From Takifugu bimaculatus (taxonomy: Eukaryota > Chordata > Actinopteri > Tetraodontiformes > Tetraodontidae), in assembly GCA_004026145.2 (NCBI GenBank), contig CP034975.1, positions 5,604,955-5,668,954 of the forward strand: a stretch of 64,000 nucleotides of DNA, given 5' to 3'. The position numbers and the translations under genes were made by a program. Each line of letters begins with the position of its first letter. Positions within the stretch are counted from its first letter, which is position 1. Below the pieces are notes generated by a model. That model was given only the letters and a program-made list of their open reading frames with translations, was not told the DNA's origin and searched no databases. Positions 46,101-59,500 of this stretch are shown here, in pieces.

Positions 46101-49059
46101 ATTTTTCCCACCGGATGGTCCTCCTCTCCACAGACGGCGCTTTATTCTCGTCTCATCGTGCAAAGCGAGTGATTCCAAATGCATGGCTGCATCTCAGAAA
46201 CACAAGGCCTGTATGCTAAATGTTGCATGGAATCGGTGATCAAACTCTGAAACCCAGAATGCATTGCTGCTGGCCTCTTCTTACCAGCCTCGGCGTCGGC
46301 AGCAGAACCCGGAGGGTAATGCACGTGGACATTTATTGTCAGTAAGGAGTTGTGCAGCCGTTGGCTTCTTCCACAGACGCTAATAAAGAAGCAGCGTCGC
46401 ATCTGTTTTGGTTCATGGAGACAAAGACCTTCAAGTTTCCTTTGATTTTTTGGTTTTCCCTCAGGGGCTGAAGAACGGTTGTTGAGACATAACACATGCT
46501 GTGGTCAGAAACCCACATGTCTCCAAACAATACGCCGCCACAAACCGTTATCTCCTGCACCACCACGGCGATCTGACCACCAGACCAGGGGCCCCACAAA
46601 ACCCCAACCTGTTATCTCCCCTCCTGATTAACCCTGCAGGTATAAACACCAGATTCTCAGAGGCTGTGCAACGGCTACCGTCAGCGACCCAGAGAGGGAA
46701 ATGTTTATGCTTGTCCAAGGAAACAGTATTTCCCTGCAGCATGTAATGATTAATCCGCCCCCTCAGACAGCAGACAGCAGTCAAGGAGAGCCTCGTTTCA
46801 GACATCGACCACCATTAACCTTTGAGGCTATTGACAGTTCGCACTTCGCTTTGAGGTTAGCCTTTATAACAAACACAGCCAACGATTTGTCCGGATCGTT
46901 AGAGGCCAGTACGGAGGTCCGCGTCCCACCACCGTGCACGCGGGGCCCTGACCTGGGAGGGTCTGCTTATCGTTTGCCCGTGCCCGTGTGTGCGCTGTGC
47001 CCCGACGTGACCTGGGATAACAGACACACAAGGGGTCAAGTGTGCCTGGAGTGCAGAGTGTGTGTTTGTGTGTGTGGAGGCTCGGCCGGCAGGTGGGGAG
47101 TCAAAGGGTTAAACTGGAACAGGTTGGCGTCACAAAAGGTCGGTAGGTTGTTGGCGAGCACGTGTGGCCTGCGCGGCAAAAAGCTCCGGGTTAAAGAGAC
47201 GGTGAAAACAAACCCCCACCCTTTCGGATTTTTCCCAAAAAAATGCAAACACGCGCCTGAGAAGCATTTCTGCAGCTGCTTTATCTGCGAACAGATGGGA
47301 GAGAACCCCAATCAAAGGCCTCCTGCCGGGGAAACCGGCAGAAACGACCAGGAAGAACCTTCCTGCCACTCAAAGTGCCGGTGGTTCTGCAGCGACAGGC
47401 CCGACAGGCAGCAGCACATGCATCATCCAGTCTGCCCAGCAGCGAGGAACACAACCCCCACCTCAGAAACCTGCACTTAAACTCCACATTCTTCTCCAGA
47501 GGCACCGCACCTCTGCCCCAGATCCCCCGAGATACCCGGGATATTCTCCCATTCTCTCACCCCGTCGTGCCATCGACACGTCTCACACGAGCGCCGGGAT
47601 CGGACTCAAATTAGTTGTGACTTTATGGCTTTTTCAGCAAAAGCCAGCCTTCAGATGTGAGGCCGCCCCAGGGAGAACGGCGGGAGTAGGTGGAGGCTGC
47701 GTTTGGGTTTCAGCGTTCGCCTGCAACATTTCTGGGAAGAGGAATCTGATTTTTTTTATAATCGGGATTCAGGATGCACATCAGCTGCTCCAAACCCAGG
47801 TTGGAATCATTTGCACCGGCAGATTTTGCCCAGAAATTCACATTGAAATTCTGCCCCTTCCAGCCGGCACCCGCCTCCTATGGGAGCTGGGGAACGAAGG
47901 TGAGGGAGGCACGGAGCCCCCTCTCCTTCCCTTGTAAAAAAAATCACATTTTCCCTCCCACTTGAAAGAATTTCTCAGATTTCTGTAAGCAATGGCACTG
48001 ACACACACACACACACAGCCCACGAAGGCTAGGTCCTTTTTTTAGACGTCCTAATAACAGACTACGCGCTGATCTTCAAAGCAGCTGAAGAGTCGAAGGC
48101 CACTGAGAACCTCGGCGAACGAGCTTTTGGCACGTTTGAACCCACTTACAGTGTAAAAGAAGCCTCTAATATTTACAAATTGCAGTAAAACGGAACAATG
48201 CGCACAGCCAACATCACTTCACCCCTCCAAACCTATGAATCAGAGCACGCGGGGGTTCATTTACAGGGAAAGAACGCAATAATAAAACCAGCTTTCACTC
48301 TGTCCTGTTAGCGTCTCGTTAGGGGGCGTTTGCCTCTCGTCTTCCTCGAGAGTGACCGGCCTGTCAGAGTCCACAGCCGACATTACTGTCACAGTCTCAG
48401 CCTGCAAAAATAATCCACTCCAACACTTTTACGAGTCCCCGAATCTCCCGCTGCTGCCAGTTCTGTCATTTTCACTCAGCTTTTAGGAGGACGCGCACAA
48501 CAAAGCAGCGAGCCTTTGATGCCAGGTGGGTTCTGCAGCACAGGGAAAAACGCTCCCAGAACGTCACTGGCGGTGGAGTGGGCTGCAGGAACAGGCAGCG
48601 CTCGTTCCTCTTGCACTATTATGTTCAGTGCTGGCGCTGTAAAGCTGTCTTCGATGACGATCTTATGGTTCATATTCCGAAGGAGACGATATAAATGCAA
48701 CTGGAGCAGCTCGGGAACGCTGGCGCGGCCGTATTTCCTTCAGGAAACAATGTCCGTGCGGGGTTCAGCTGTCACTCAGGAGGTCTCCAGTGGGACGGAA
48801 AGGCCCACCGGGACTCTTTATGGGGGACATGGATTAGGCTGCCAAAAAACTTCGACTTGGTCTGAAAGAAAGTCTATAAAACTGCAGCCGTAATGACAGA
48901 GATGAAAATCCCAAAAGTTTCTACACGCTGGTGTTTCGTTTTCACGTCTAACACAGTGATTTGCTGGGAAAGTGATTATGGATGTGTTCTATTCGTGTTT
49001 GCATCCACTAACGTGTATATGACAGGAGGACAGGTGACCCTTTAGAGCAGGGGTGGGCA

Positions 49060-49365
49060 AATCCAGCCCTGGAGGGCCGGATCCAAGCCAGACTTTCTGT
49101 CCTACAGGTAGATACGTTCACCTGGGCTTCCATTTACCTTGGAAAAATCGGTTTCTCCCTGGTAGGATGCAAAACGTAGCTGGATTCCAGCCTTCATGGA
49201 TTGGACTTGCCCATCGGATGAGGTCAAATCCAGTCCTCGAGGGTGGAATTCAAGCCGAATTTGCATCCTACCAGGCAGGAAATGCTTTCACCAAGGTAAA
49301 TGGAACCCCAGGTGAGAGTGTTTACCTGTAGGACAGAAAGTCTGGCTTGGATACGGCCCTCGAAA
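49060..49365. mobile_element. Foldback / non-autonomous DNA-transposon remnant
   Basis: Nested inverted repeats: 49082-49110 is the exact reverse complement of 49323-49351 (29 bp); 49131-49142 pairs with 49291-49302; 49158-49173 pairs with 49260-49275 (16 bp). The left end begins cagggGTGGGCAAATCCAG, a type of end common in fish hAT-like non-autonomous elements as I recall them. A related direct copy (caaatccagtcctcgaggg) lies inside at 49225-49243. No transposase. No target-site duplication was established. Confidence 0.7.
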
Positions 49366-49384
49366 CAAACAGGATCTGGGTGTG

Positions 49385-49400
49385 CCACCAGGGGGCGCTG
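49385..49400 (+). promoter_or_regulatory. CTCF-like motif, strong match
   Basis: CCACCAGGGGGCGCTG on the + strand is an exact CTCF core match, 20 bp beyond the foldback element. Motif match only. Confidence 0.45.
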
Positions 49401-50478
49401 TCCTGGACGTGACTAAAACGGCAGGCTTGGGGGGGGGTGGAGTTGGATTTGGAATATGAGCGTTAGCTGAGAAGAACTGAACCACGTTGTGCTCTAACTG
49501 CTCGCAGGGCCCACAGCTCGTGAGGAGGGAGGGCAGCCGACCACAGAGGCAGCCTGAGAGGAGCAGCTGGAGCGGCAGCATCAATTACCACCATTACTGC
49601 ACATTACCCAGCCCCTCATTTTCCTCTCGTGTCTCCTTCCTCCTGCAAACTGGCCGCAGCACCTCAGGCTACCCAGAATCGCGCGCGTGTGTGTGTGTGT
49701 GCACATGAAAAGGAAAAGTGTGTGTGAAGTGCTCATCTGCGTGTGTGCGCCTGTTGCTGGGCGATATATCGCCTCGGCCTGAATGGACCCCCAAGCCAGA
49801 AGTTAATGAAACGAAATGAGACTTATTAGGCGAAAAGCTTTAGCTTTAGCGGCAGCTGGAAGTGGAGAAATGAAGATGATGATTCACAACAACAGAGGAG
49901 TCTGGGAAGGTTTTCAGCTGAATCATTCCTCCATCAGAACTCACCGGTTCCCTTCATTTATATCAAAGTGGTTCAGTCCGACATCTTGGATAATCCATGT
50001 TTCCGTGTGGCGCTGGAGCAGATTAACGAGGGTCGACACGATCATATGATCCACGTGGTGGCGAGCATGCGCCTCAGCTCCGCTGAGCTCCACAATATTC
50101 GGCCCAATTAGACACGAACCCACAGTGACCGGGCCGATTACTGCCCCCCCCTCATCAGGTGACGGGGGTCCGTGCAGCACGTGATGGACGGCGCAGGCGT
50201 GCGGGGTCAGCCAGCGTACAGGGATGCGTTTCTCACCGCTGTCACAGATCCGGAGGGTTCAGAGCAGTCGGCTAATGTCTGACCGGCTGCTCACTTATTA
50301 ACCTGACAGTAGCACCACTGAAGCTCTGGAGCCGTAGAACGGGCCGGGGTCAAAGGTCAAGTATTCCACTTAAGTACGGGTTCTAAGGAATCTGAGATTG
50401 TCTCTCCTTTGCATTGGTGTTTTGGTTCTTTTTGCAACACTGTTGCAGCTGTGAATAAATCAAGAGATCGGGTTTCAC

Positions 50479-50509
<31 letters not shown>

Positions 50510-50518
50510 ACACACACA
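50479..50518. repeat. Poly-C followed by (AC)n
   Basis: About 17 C residues then about 11 AC units, seen directly. Confidence 0.9.
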
Positions 50519-53500
50519 GACCCTGTGATGCTTTGAAGTGTGATACATCTGGTTGTCTTTGACTGAGGGCTCACAAAGAGGTCGCTCAGGTTGGGCTGAG
50601 CCAAGCCCTCACTGTCCTCTTCAGCCCAGGCCTCCACCCCGTCCCGCCCCCCCACTGAGCCACGTGCACGGTACCTCCAGGTACCTCCAGGGTCCCAGAT
50701 GGCTCCGACCCAGCCCTTGTTGACATTCACGGTCACACTCTGGATCATGAAGTCAACATCTCCTGGCTGGGAAATGAGACTTGACAGAACCGTGCTTCTG
50801 AATCCGAGTCAGTTCGAGAGAGAAATAAACTGCAGCTCGGCTCAGCTTTACATCCATGGTGATTCTCCAGTTTGGACCGAAATGGTTCGATCTTTTCTAT
50901 CACATCACTGTAAAATCCCCTTTAAGAGCTCCAGTAAGAGCATCAGCTGGCCTAAAAAGTCAGAGTAACAAGGCCGTAGCTCCTGCAAACCAACTTCCCT
51001 CCATAATAAATGATTCAGCTGCACTCAAATAACTCACTTAGTGGCAGAAATTGGACCGAGGGCTGACCCAGATTTATGGACGCCCCCTTTCAGGAAGTCG
51101 ACTGTGGAATAAGGACAAGGTGGGGAGTGATGTTGGCGGAGCCACTGATCTCCGCACGAGGTGGGATGAAGAGTTTCCAGAAGGGAACTGCTGTCTTGTC
51201 AGGAACCGTAGAGAAGACCAGGCCTGGATGGGAACCGTTGCCATTGGCAACGCAGAGACAAAACAAACCCGGCTACGTTATCGAGGAAGATTTGAGCTGA
51301 CAATGTAAAACCCAGGACACATTAACCCTGACGTTAAAGAAAAGCCGTTCTTTCTTTTAGCCACTAGCATTAGCGGTTCCCTTTTTTTCTCCTGACTCGC
51401 CCCATAATGAAGCGGTTTGACGCTTTAACGTGTCAGACACCCCTCGAGACCACCGTAGGGTGACCGCAGAGTTGTTGTAACACAGTTTGATGCTCGAAAC
51501 AGCCATAATTCCAAGCTTTGCTTTAGCCTATAGACGCTGCGCAGTGTGACGCAGACAGATTAGCCTGTTGGAAATCAAAGCCGCCTGTGAAGCTCACCTA
51601 TCACTGCAGGGAGGAGTGGAAGAAGCAGCATTTCTAATGCCTGGTTATGGCGTCTGCGGCTTGGGTTTTACGACTCTGCTGTCTCCGTTGCCTACAGATG
51701 TCTGGGCGGGGGGGGGGACGGCGAGGGATGGCATCCATGCAGGGAACAGAAGCAGTAAGGTTGTTGTCAGGCAAATGCAGCCATTTTAGGTCCCATTTTT
51801 GTTGAAATAAATCAGCTCCTGGACGTTTGTCAAATCCATTCACAAAAGGAAAAAGAGTTGTGGTTTTGTCGGAGGTGTTCTTTGAATTTGGTCCCGGCCG
51901 TATCGAAAAGGCCACGCGATGCTGGAGGGGCTGGATTTGAGTCACGTGTTGGTGCGTGACTGTGGGGGGTTCGGGGGCAGGGCAGGCTTTTATAACTGGA
52001 AATGCCTAAATGTCAAATTACTCTTACAGACATGAGGTGGAACAAGATAGACTAGTCATCTATGCAGCCTTTGTAAGCACAGGAAAGGGGGGGGCGGTTA
52101 TACAGTATGTCTGGTTCTCTGTGGACCTCTGGGACCAGGACAGCTTGAGATAAGCACCCCGCATTCTGTGTCTGCCTCCTCATGTCAAAAAGCCCCCCCC
52201 CCCGCAGGAAAGGACCTTTTCTGCCGGCTGACTTTAACACACTCAGAAATGCACATTTGCGACCGTTGAATTCATCCTCGCCGTTTACATCTCTCACCGA
52301 CACAGAAGGAGCACAGACAGAACCGTAAGGTCAGAGGTCGGCAAAGGTCGTTAGCTAAATTGACTAGCGGAGGCAGAGAAAGGGAGGGGGGGGGGGGGAC
52401 AGGACTGTGAATGAGAGAGACGGGGAGACATGGACAGAGCCCCCGGGCCTCTTTGATCCTTCGTTGCGAGCTTCCTGAAGTAAACACGGGCTAATTGTCT
52501 GGATGGGGTTGAGATGCTTATCTGCCTTCACCCGCCTGCTCCTCCTGACGCTCCAGCCCGGCTCACCGCCAGCATTCGGCAGCAGGACGCAGCTATCTGA
52601 GGGCCCAGCAGTCCGGGCCAGATTTGACCCCGACACATATCTGTTGACCTTTTAATCCAGAGAGCGTTTCACAATTAAAGCAAAGCCGATAAAGAACAAG
52701 CCAAAAGAGTCTATTAAAAACATTTAACTCTGCGGAAAACTTATCTTTTAATTGGTTATTTTGCCTATAAAGGGAAGCAGTATCAGGTTGGGATCAGCCT
52801 TTATCACATCATTGGTGTTTTTAAATAAAGTCGCGCCGATTTAAACGAAATAGGCGGCGGAGGCTGAAAACTTTTCCTGGACACAAGCTGGTGCTTGAGA
52901 GCGCCGACAGCATCCAGCCTCTGCAGCTCGGAGCAGAAATACCGATGCCGATGGGGGTTTCCCCGCACGACCTTCCTCCCCCCAGAAAAACCGCCCGCCA
53001 GCACTCGAGGGGAATAAAGCTCATCTGGTGATGACGCTCCTGATTGAGTTTAGTGACACCCGGAGGCTCCGGCCCGACAGTAACTATATATGAGTTTATA
53101 ATAGTTATTAGTGAGACAGGACCACCTCTTTGTCTGGAAGGCCTCCGAGGCTCCTGCAGCTCCATCATTTTCAGGTGTTTTCCTCGTTAATAACATCAGC
53201 ATTGGCCTGAGTTGCGCCCAGAAGTCAATTCCTGTTTGAATGCAGGCCTGCAATAAAAGCTCTGATCTCTTAATTTTGCAATAAAAGGCCAGAGAGGAGG
53301 GTGGGGGAGGGGTGGGGGGGGGGTCTAAAATCAAATGGAGCCATATTTATGAAAGCTGCAGATCACATTAAACCAATATTGGGATTTCATCAGATCAGCA
53401 TCTTTCATCGGTGACCCAAACGTGAGGCTCTTCGGTTTGTATCATTGTTTCTATCTTGTGTGTGTGTCTGCGTGTGTGTGTGTGTGTGTGATGGCTGCGT

Positions 53501-56500
53501 CGCCCCCCCTTGGGCGCAGGACTCTGTCACTCAGAGTGACACTTGCAGAGGCAGCCCCCTGCCCGCGGCACACAGAAGGGATGGCCGCCCTGTCACTCCC
53601 GCTTTGTCCCCCGTCATGCCCCCCACGCTGGCGAGTCCAGCCGGGGGTGAGGGGCGGGAGCGGCCCGTCACCAGCGCTGGCAGACTGACAGGTGACAGGT
53701 GACGCGAGCTGGCGCCGACAGCTTCCAGGCTCTCGCCATCCCGCCACGGCTTCCTGTGCGAGCGCACACAAACACGCTGCTTTGTTAAACAGCGCTGGAA
53801 CGCCGTCACGGAGGTCAGCGGGGCTGAAACGGGGCCTGCTGGGCGACTCAGCGAACTGCAGAGGTATCGCTCCAAATGTCAGCTAAGGGGTTCTTTTTTT
53901 GGGGGGGGGGATACATGAATGCTCATTTACAAAAGAGGCTACGGACAAAAGCAGTTGAGGGTGACAATATCTAGTGTTTGCTGCACTCTACGTCCTCCAG
54001 ATATAAGCAAAAAGTGGCAGCTAGCTGAAAACATGGTTAGCACATATTTAGCATATTTAGCGGCTAAATCAGAATGGAAAAAGCAAAGTTCAACCGTGCT
54101 CTACGAGGAGCTGAGCGAGGCTAAAAGCTCCGTTTTTCTTCAAAAGCTGGTGATTTATATCAACATGACATCGAGGTGATGTGCGAAAATACGAAACTAT
54201 TCCGAATATTTTCCCCCTCGCACACAGCACTACATCATCTTTTGATCGCTGTCCATCCCGCTGGGATGAAAAGACCCCCGCTGCGGCTGCAGCGATGCCG
54301 CCCGTGTTGTCAGATCTGGACCGAAGGTTTGTGGACCTTTGATGCTGCAACGGGCTGCGGTTCATTTTCAATACTTCATGCCAGAAAAAGAGCTGACAAA
54401 CACCACAGGGGCAGAGCCAATCATTTAGCTTAGGTGCAGATGTTAGCATCCTTGAAATCAATCCAATCTCCTCTTTAAAAAAAAGATGTTTTCTCATACA
54501 AAGATCGTCCAATTATTTATGTGTAGCTGAACTGCAGCCAACAAGTGCGTGGTCCAATGTGGGATTAGATTTACAGGTTCTCTCGGTGCCTTGATGGACT
54601 TTTAATGGCCATTATCACTGATGCTTCTGGTCCCAAATTGAGCGACCAGACCTTCGGTGTGGTTTGAATGTAACCCGGTGCCAGAGGTTGCACCCAAATC
54701 ATTTCCTTTGACCTGAATCTACCATTCCATTACCCAGCATTCCCTGCGGGGACAGCGCCGGTCCCTCAACACTTGAACCCTGACCCAGGTTCCATCAAGA
54801 GGGAAGCCAATAATGGCGAGGGAGGGTTCTACACGCAGCCTGACTATCTAAATTGTCTCGGCTCGCGTCTCAGCGGGGGAATCGAGCCATGATGGCACCG
54901 TTGTGATCCTATTGTGTGCAGGCGGCACGTATCGAGGCGATGGCTGCAGGTCTGCCCCCGTGCGTCCTCCCCATGAAAGAAATTACAGAATGGCCGACAC
55001 AAAGAAAGAGAAACGGTCAGCAGGTCCCACATTTTTTGGGAGAATTTGTAGTATTTTTGACCTTTAAGGACATAAAAAAAAGAAGAAGCTCTTTAAAATC
55101 CTCCACAGGGGTCCAGCTCACGTTGGGGGGCCCAGCGAGAACTGCAGAACAGTTCTGGATCTGCCTCATACTTATGGTCCTGACATAAATCTCTCACAAT
55201 AGTTAAACAACGGGGCCACTCAGAACTGGGGGGTCGGAAAAGAATAAATGCCCGATACCTGTGTGGCAAGGTCCAGGTTTAATGGAGGAATGCTGAAGGA
55301 GAGAGAAGAGAAAGGTAGATTTTTCCTGCTGAGTGAGCCCACAGCGGACCAGCGGGACTGGCAGAGAACAGGGGGGGGGGGGCAGTGGTGGCCCCTTCCT
55401 CCCCCTCCCCTCCTCTGTTCCGTCATTCCTTCCAGAGCCAGAACACGATGGAAGGCAACGCGAAGAGGCAGCCGTTACCTGAGTGTTTCAATCGTCTGTG
55501 TTGATAAACCGGATTAAACGTAACATGTGCACTGAATAAAACTTCCAGATATTCCTTGTTATTGATCCGCTGGGATTAGTGTCATCAGTGTTGGACGCCG
55601 TACTGGGCTTGTCCACACTTAAGAAGTCTTTTTTTTTTTTGGACGTAACAAGGCCAGCAGAAGGGAACAAATCTGAGTTCTATTAAAAGCGGTTGCACTG
55701 GAGAGGAATCCACATATATCAAGAGCGGAATATACACAGTGACGTTGAGGCGAAAATAATCCCTGTTTCAGAGAAAAAGACTCTTGAGTCCTCCATTCTT
55801 AAAGGTATCCTAACTGTGACCCCTTTTGAATTTACAACCTCCTTTGAAAAGGATTTATCCCAAAAAAGGGAGGTGATATTAGGTCTCATCCATTCCCAAT
55901 CCCTCCATCAATCCATTTCAGGTGTACGATGCAGGGGCAGACACAAGTGTCCCATTTTAAGTCAGTGGGATGAATTATTGCTCTCATTCTTTACCGTATA
56001 ACCATGATTTGCATGACAGGCTCCGGCTGGATGAGGTCACTGGTAGTGGCTTTAAAGAGAGGGTGCTTATGGTTAAAGGTAATAAATACTGTCATGACAA
56101 GTCCAGAGTGGAACTGACAGATGGTAAGAGGGTTTTTTTTCTCCTCCTCAGTGCTGCGTGTCTTCTATCAAACCCTCCTTCTTCGTAAGGGCGGCTGAAA
56201 ATGGAAGTTTTGCACGCACTCGCGGGGCCTCCTTCATAACCGTTAGCTGCGTTAGCCACACCGCTCAGATGGATCCACCCGGCCTCTGCGCCGCCGTTGC
56301 TCACGCTCAAGATTTATTTGTGTCTGTAATGAAAATCTTCCTCCAAATGTTTCTTCCAAGCCAAAGTCCAACGGTTTTATGCATCACTGTGAATGTCGTA
56401 ATGGCCTTATTTAGGTCGCCGCTGGTGGTTCCAAAGATCAACGGAGATGAAGGAGGATGCCTTGGAAAAGTTGGAAAACTATGATTAGAACCAAACAACC

Positions 56501-59500
56501 TATGCTGTTTCAGTGCTATCAGACTTTTGTTCGGTCCTTCATCATGATATCACGACCGATGTTGGAATAGAGCCAGGAATAGAGCAGGCGCTAGGCAACC
56601 AAGCAGAATCCCCAAAGTACGTCCACAGCAGCAGCAGCAGCAAGATGGCTGACACCTTACAGGAAGACACGAGGGGCTCTTTAATCAACATGCTAATCAG
56701 ATGAGAGCCCCACATCCAAGCTAGCGGGCGGATGTGGTAGCTAAAGTCGGCGGCGTCCAACAAACTGGTCATTTAACCCTCCTCAACAAATGGATGTGGA
56801 TGCTGTTTGACAGTGAAGCATGAGGTTATGGTTTCTAATCACGGCTTAAGAGGGGGCCGACGGGGGCAGGGTGAGGGTTTGAGGGATGGCAGAGGATGGG
56901 GGTCGCTGTTCAAGGAACCAGCGGCTTCACCTTTGAACCTGCGGGGACGATGACCTGTATTTTCCCATGGTGATTCACTTCCCGTCTCCTCCGAAAACGC
57001 CCTCCACTCCCCGACTGCTGTGCGTACACAAAACATATGCCTGTTGCCATGGAGACATCTGCAGCTTTTAGCTGGATGGGGTGGGGGGGGGTGTCATTAA
57101 CCCACGGGGCCACAGCAGCGCCCTTAATGTTACAAATCGAGCCAATCAAAGTACAGGATCTTTATGGGCTGGAACTGAGCGGCCTTGAGCCGCTGCTAAA
57201 TGCAGGGTCACATTCAATAAGACAGAAGGAAAATGGGTAAATAGCTGATGACCGGGATTGCTTCCCTGGCTCCGGAACGTTCAGCCGTTCCTGTCGGCAA
57301 ACATCGTCACTCAACTTGGATTTGCCTCAGGATCCAAGAGCCCGAACGGCATGTTTAGTCTTCTTGAACAATTTAAGCATTCCTCTGCTGTCAGTGTGGG
57401 TGATTGTCCATTTGTTCTGCAGGCTGAGGCCAAAACCCTCCGCAGTGAATCATCCGTTAATGGCGCTACCATTCCAGCTCCAATCAGGACCAGGGAATCT
57501 CAAGGCTGAGCGTGAGGAGTTGGTCTAAGCCCCAAGAGTTACAAGAAATGGGCAAATTAATTCTTGATCCTCAATCGAGACATTCATCATCCTCGACTGT
57601 CATAAACTTGGCCGTGCTGATGATTTACGTCTGCTCTCCCTCGCGCGGCGTTCCTTCCTAATTGCCTGGGCGGCCGAGGCCTTGACCAGCGCCTCTTGGT
57701 TTCGAAGAGTGTGAGATCTACAGATTGATGGCTGGCTAATAATAAGAACACAAACTCTTTACTCCTGGTTTACCAGCTGCACTCACGATGGCGGATTTGC
57801 AGGCGAGCCAAGGTAATTAAATGATTTTCCACTAAATTAAGGTCTTTGTTAAATAGCGCACGCCAAGCCGAAGTAAAGCAACCTGGGATTAAAACAATCT
57901 AGTGCCAGTAGGTTGCCAAATCCCTACAAGGAGATTCTTTTTGTGCAGCCAGTTATTTATATGGTAATCTGGTTTTAATCTTCGCCATAGAAAACACTGC
58001 AGAGGGCGCCGCTCATTAGCGCTTAAGCTAACCAGCAAGCTCCCGGCTAGGAGATAAATAATGTAGACGGCGTAATAAAATAATTGCAGTGTTTATTGCT
58101 CAGTTGTTTTCTCCACTGCAGTAGCCGCCGCTAATTCGGCACACATATCACATCACTTAACTCTGTGCCAATTCAGTTAGCAGGAAGCAGCAGCGGATAT
58201 GAGCTAAGGTTGTGAACCGGAGGACAACAACCCTTCAGATAACATCCAGCTGTTGTTTGTCCTTGGCTTAATCCTGTGTAACCGCAAAGTCTGCTGCTCG
58301 GAACAAGGTCCAGAGCTGTGACTGCATCAGGCTCGCGAACTCCGTTTATATCAGGTGCTACAGCGGCTAGAAAACAGGTGGGAAATAGCAATAAAAGGAA
58401 AAGAGTAGCTCTTCCAAAAGGCTCCTCATTAGAGAGACTGCGAGTGCTTCTCGGAATAGATTCTTTTTGCTCTTTTTCTGTTCTTCATTGAAATCTCGTT
58501 CTGGCCCAGAAATGTTGGAAAGTTGGTAGCAGCCAGAGGTGGAGACTCCGAAACACGAAGACAGGCCTCTGTTGTGGAGGGAAGGTTCCTTTTATCAAGT
58601 TGCATCGACAGGAAAATCGTTGCGAGGTGTTTAATTTAGAAAAATTAAACAGGTCCCAAGACAGAGCTTTGAGGTACCCCGCAGCCAAGTGCAGCCAAAG
58701 AGGAGTCGAAAATACGGAGAGGGAAAAACTAACGGCTGAGCTGTTGCACAAATCACAACCAGACCCCCCCCCCCCCCACGAGGGCCGGAGCAGCCTTTGA
58801 GTTGAGGTGGTGGAATGATGGATCTTGTTTTCCTTCCTGACATAAATGACAACAACGCCGGGCTGAGCTGTCGTCAACGTGGAAGTGCGAAGAATGTCCG
58901 CAGGCCGGCGTCAGTCCCCATGTCTGGTAGGAAAAAATATACATCGAGATGGGGAAAAATATGGTTCTGCCGGAGCGGAACGCCAGAAAGGGACGACAAA
59001 CGAGCGTCTCTCTGTGGCCGTTGGACGGGGGTGGGTGAGGGGACGCGGGGCGCGAGTACAGGAGGGGACACGAGGAGCCGAGGGACAGATCCGAGTGGGA
59101 AACTGGGCATTGCTGCAGATGGACAGAGGAATGATGGAGCGTCGGCGCCAGCTGGGGCTTCTCTTTCTGCTGGAGCTTGTGTGTGATTACAGCCCCAAAC
59201 TCTCCCGTCAACATTCTCATCCGCCTCTCACAATCTGTTTACCTTCCACCGTTTTCTCACTTCCAACGGTCCTTGTCCCCCCTTGACCCCTGCTGACTCA
59301 TCATGTATTTCTGATTCTGGCAGCTCGGGACAGGATGCAGGATATCAATACAATGTTGTGATTTATGACCCTCTGGATGGCTTCTCTTTTGCTTTTTCCA
59401 TCTCTTTTTCCAGAATAGGACACTTTTCCGTGCTTCCCGTTCTCTCAGACTACTACCTGGTGGTCTTGTCAGCGTGTGTCAACCTTGAAGGACCACCTTT

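Noticed and set aside
57044..57058. gttgccatggagacat as an X-box
   Set aside because: The right half-site deviates from RGYAAC at two positions.
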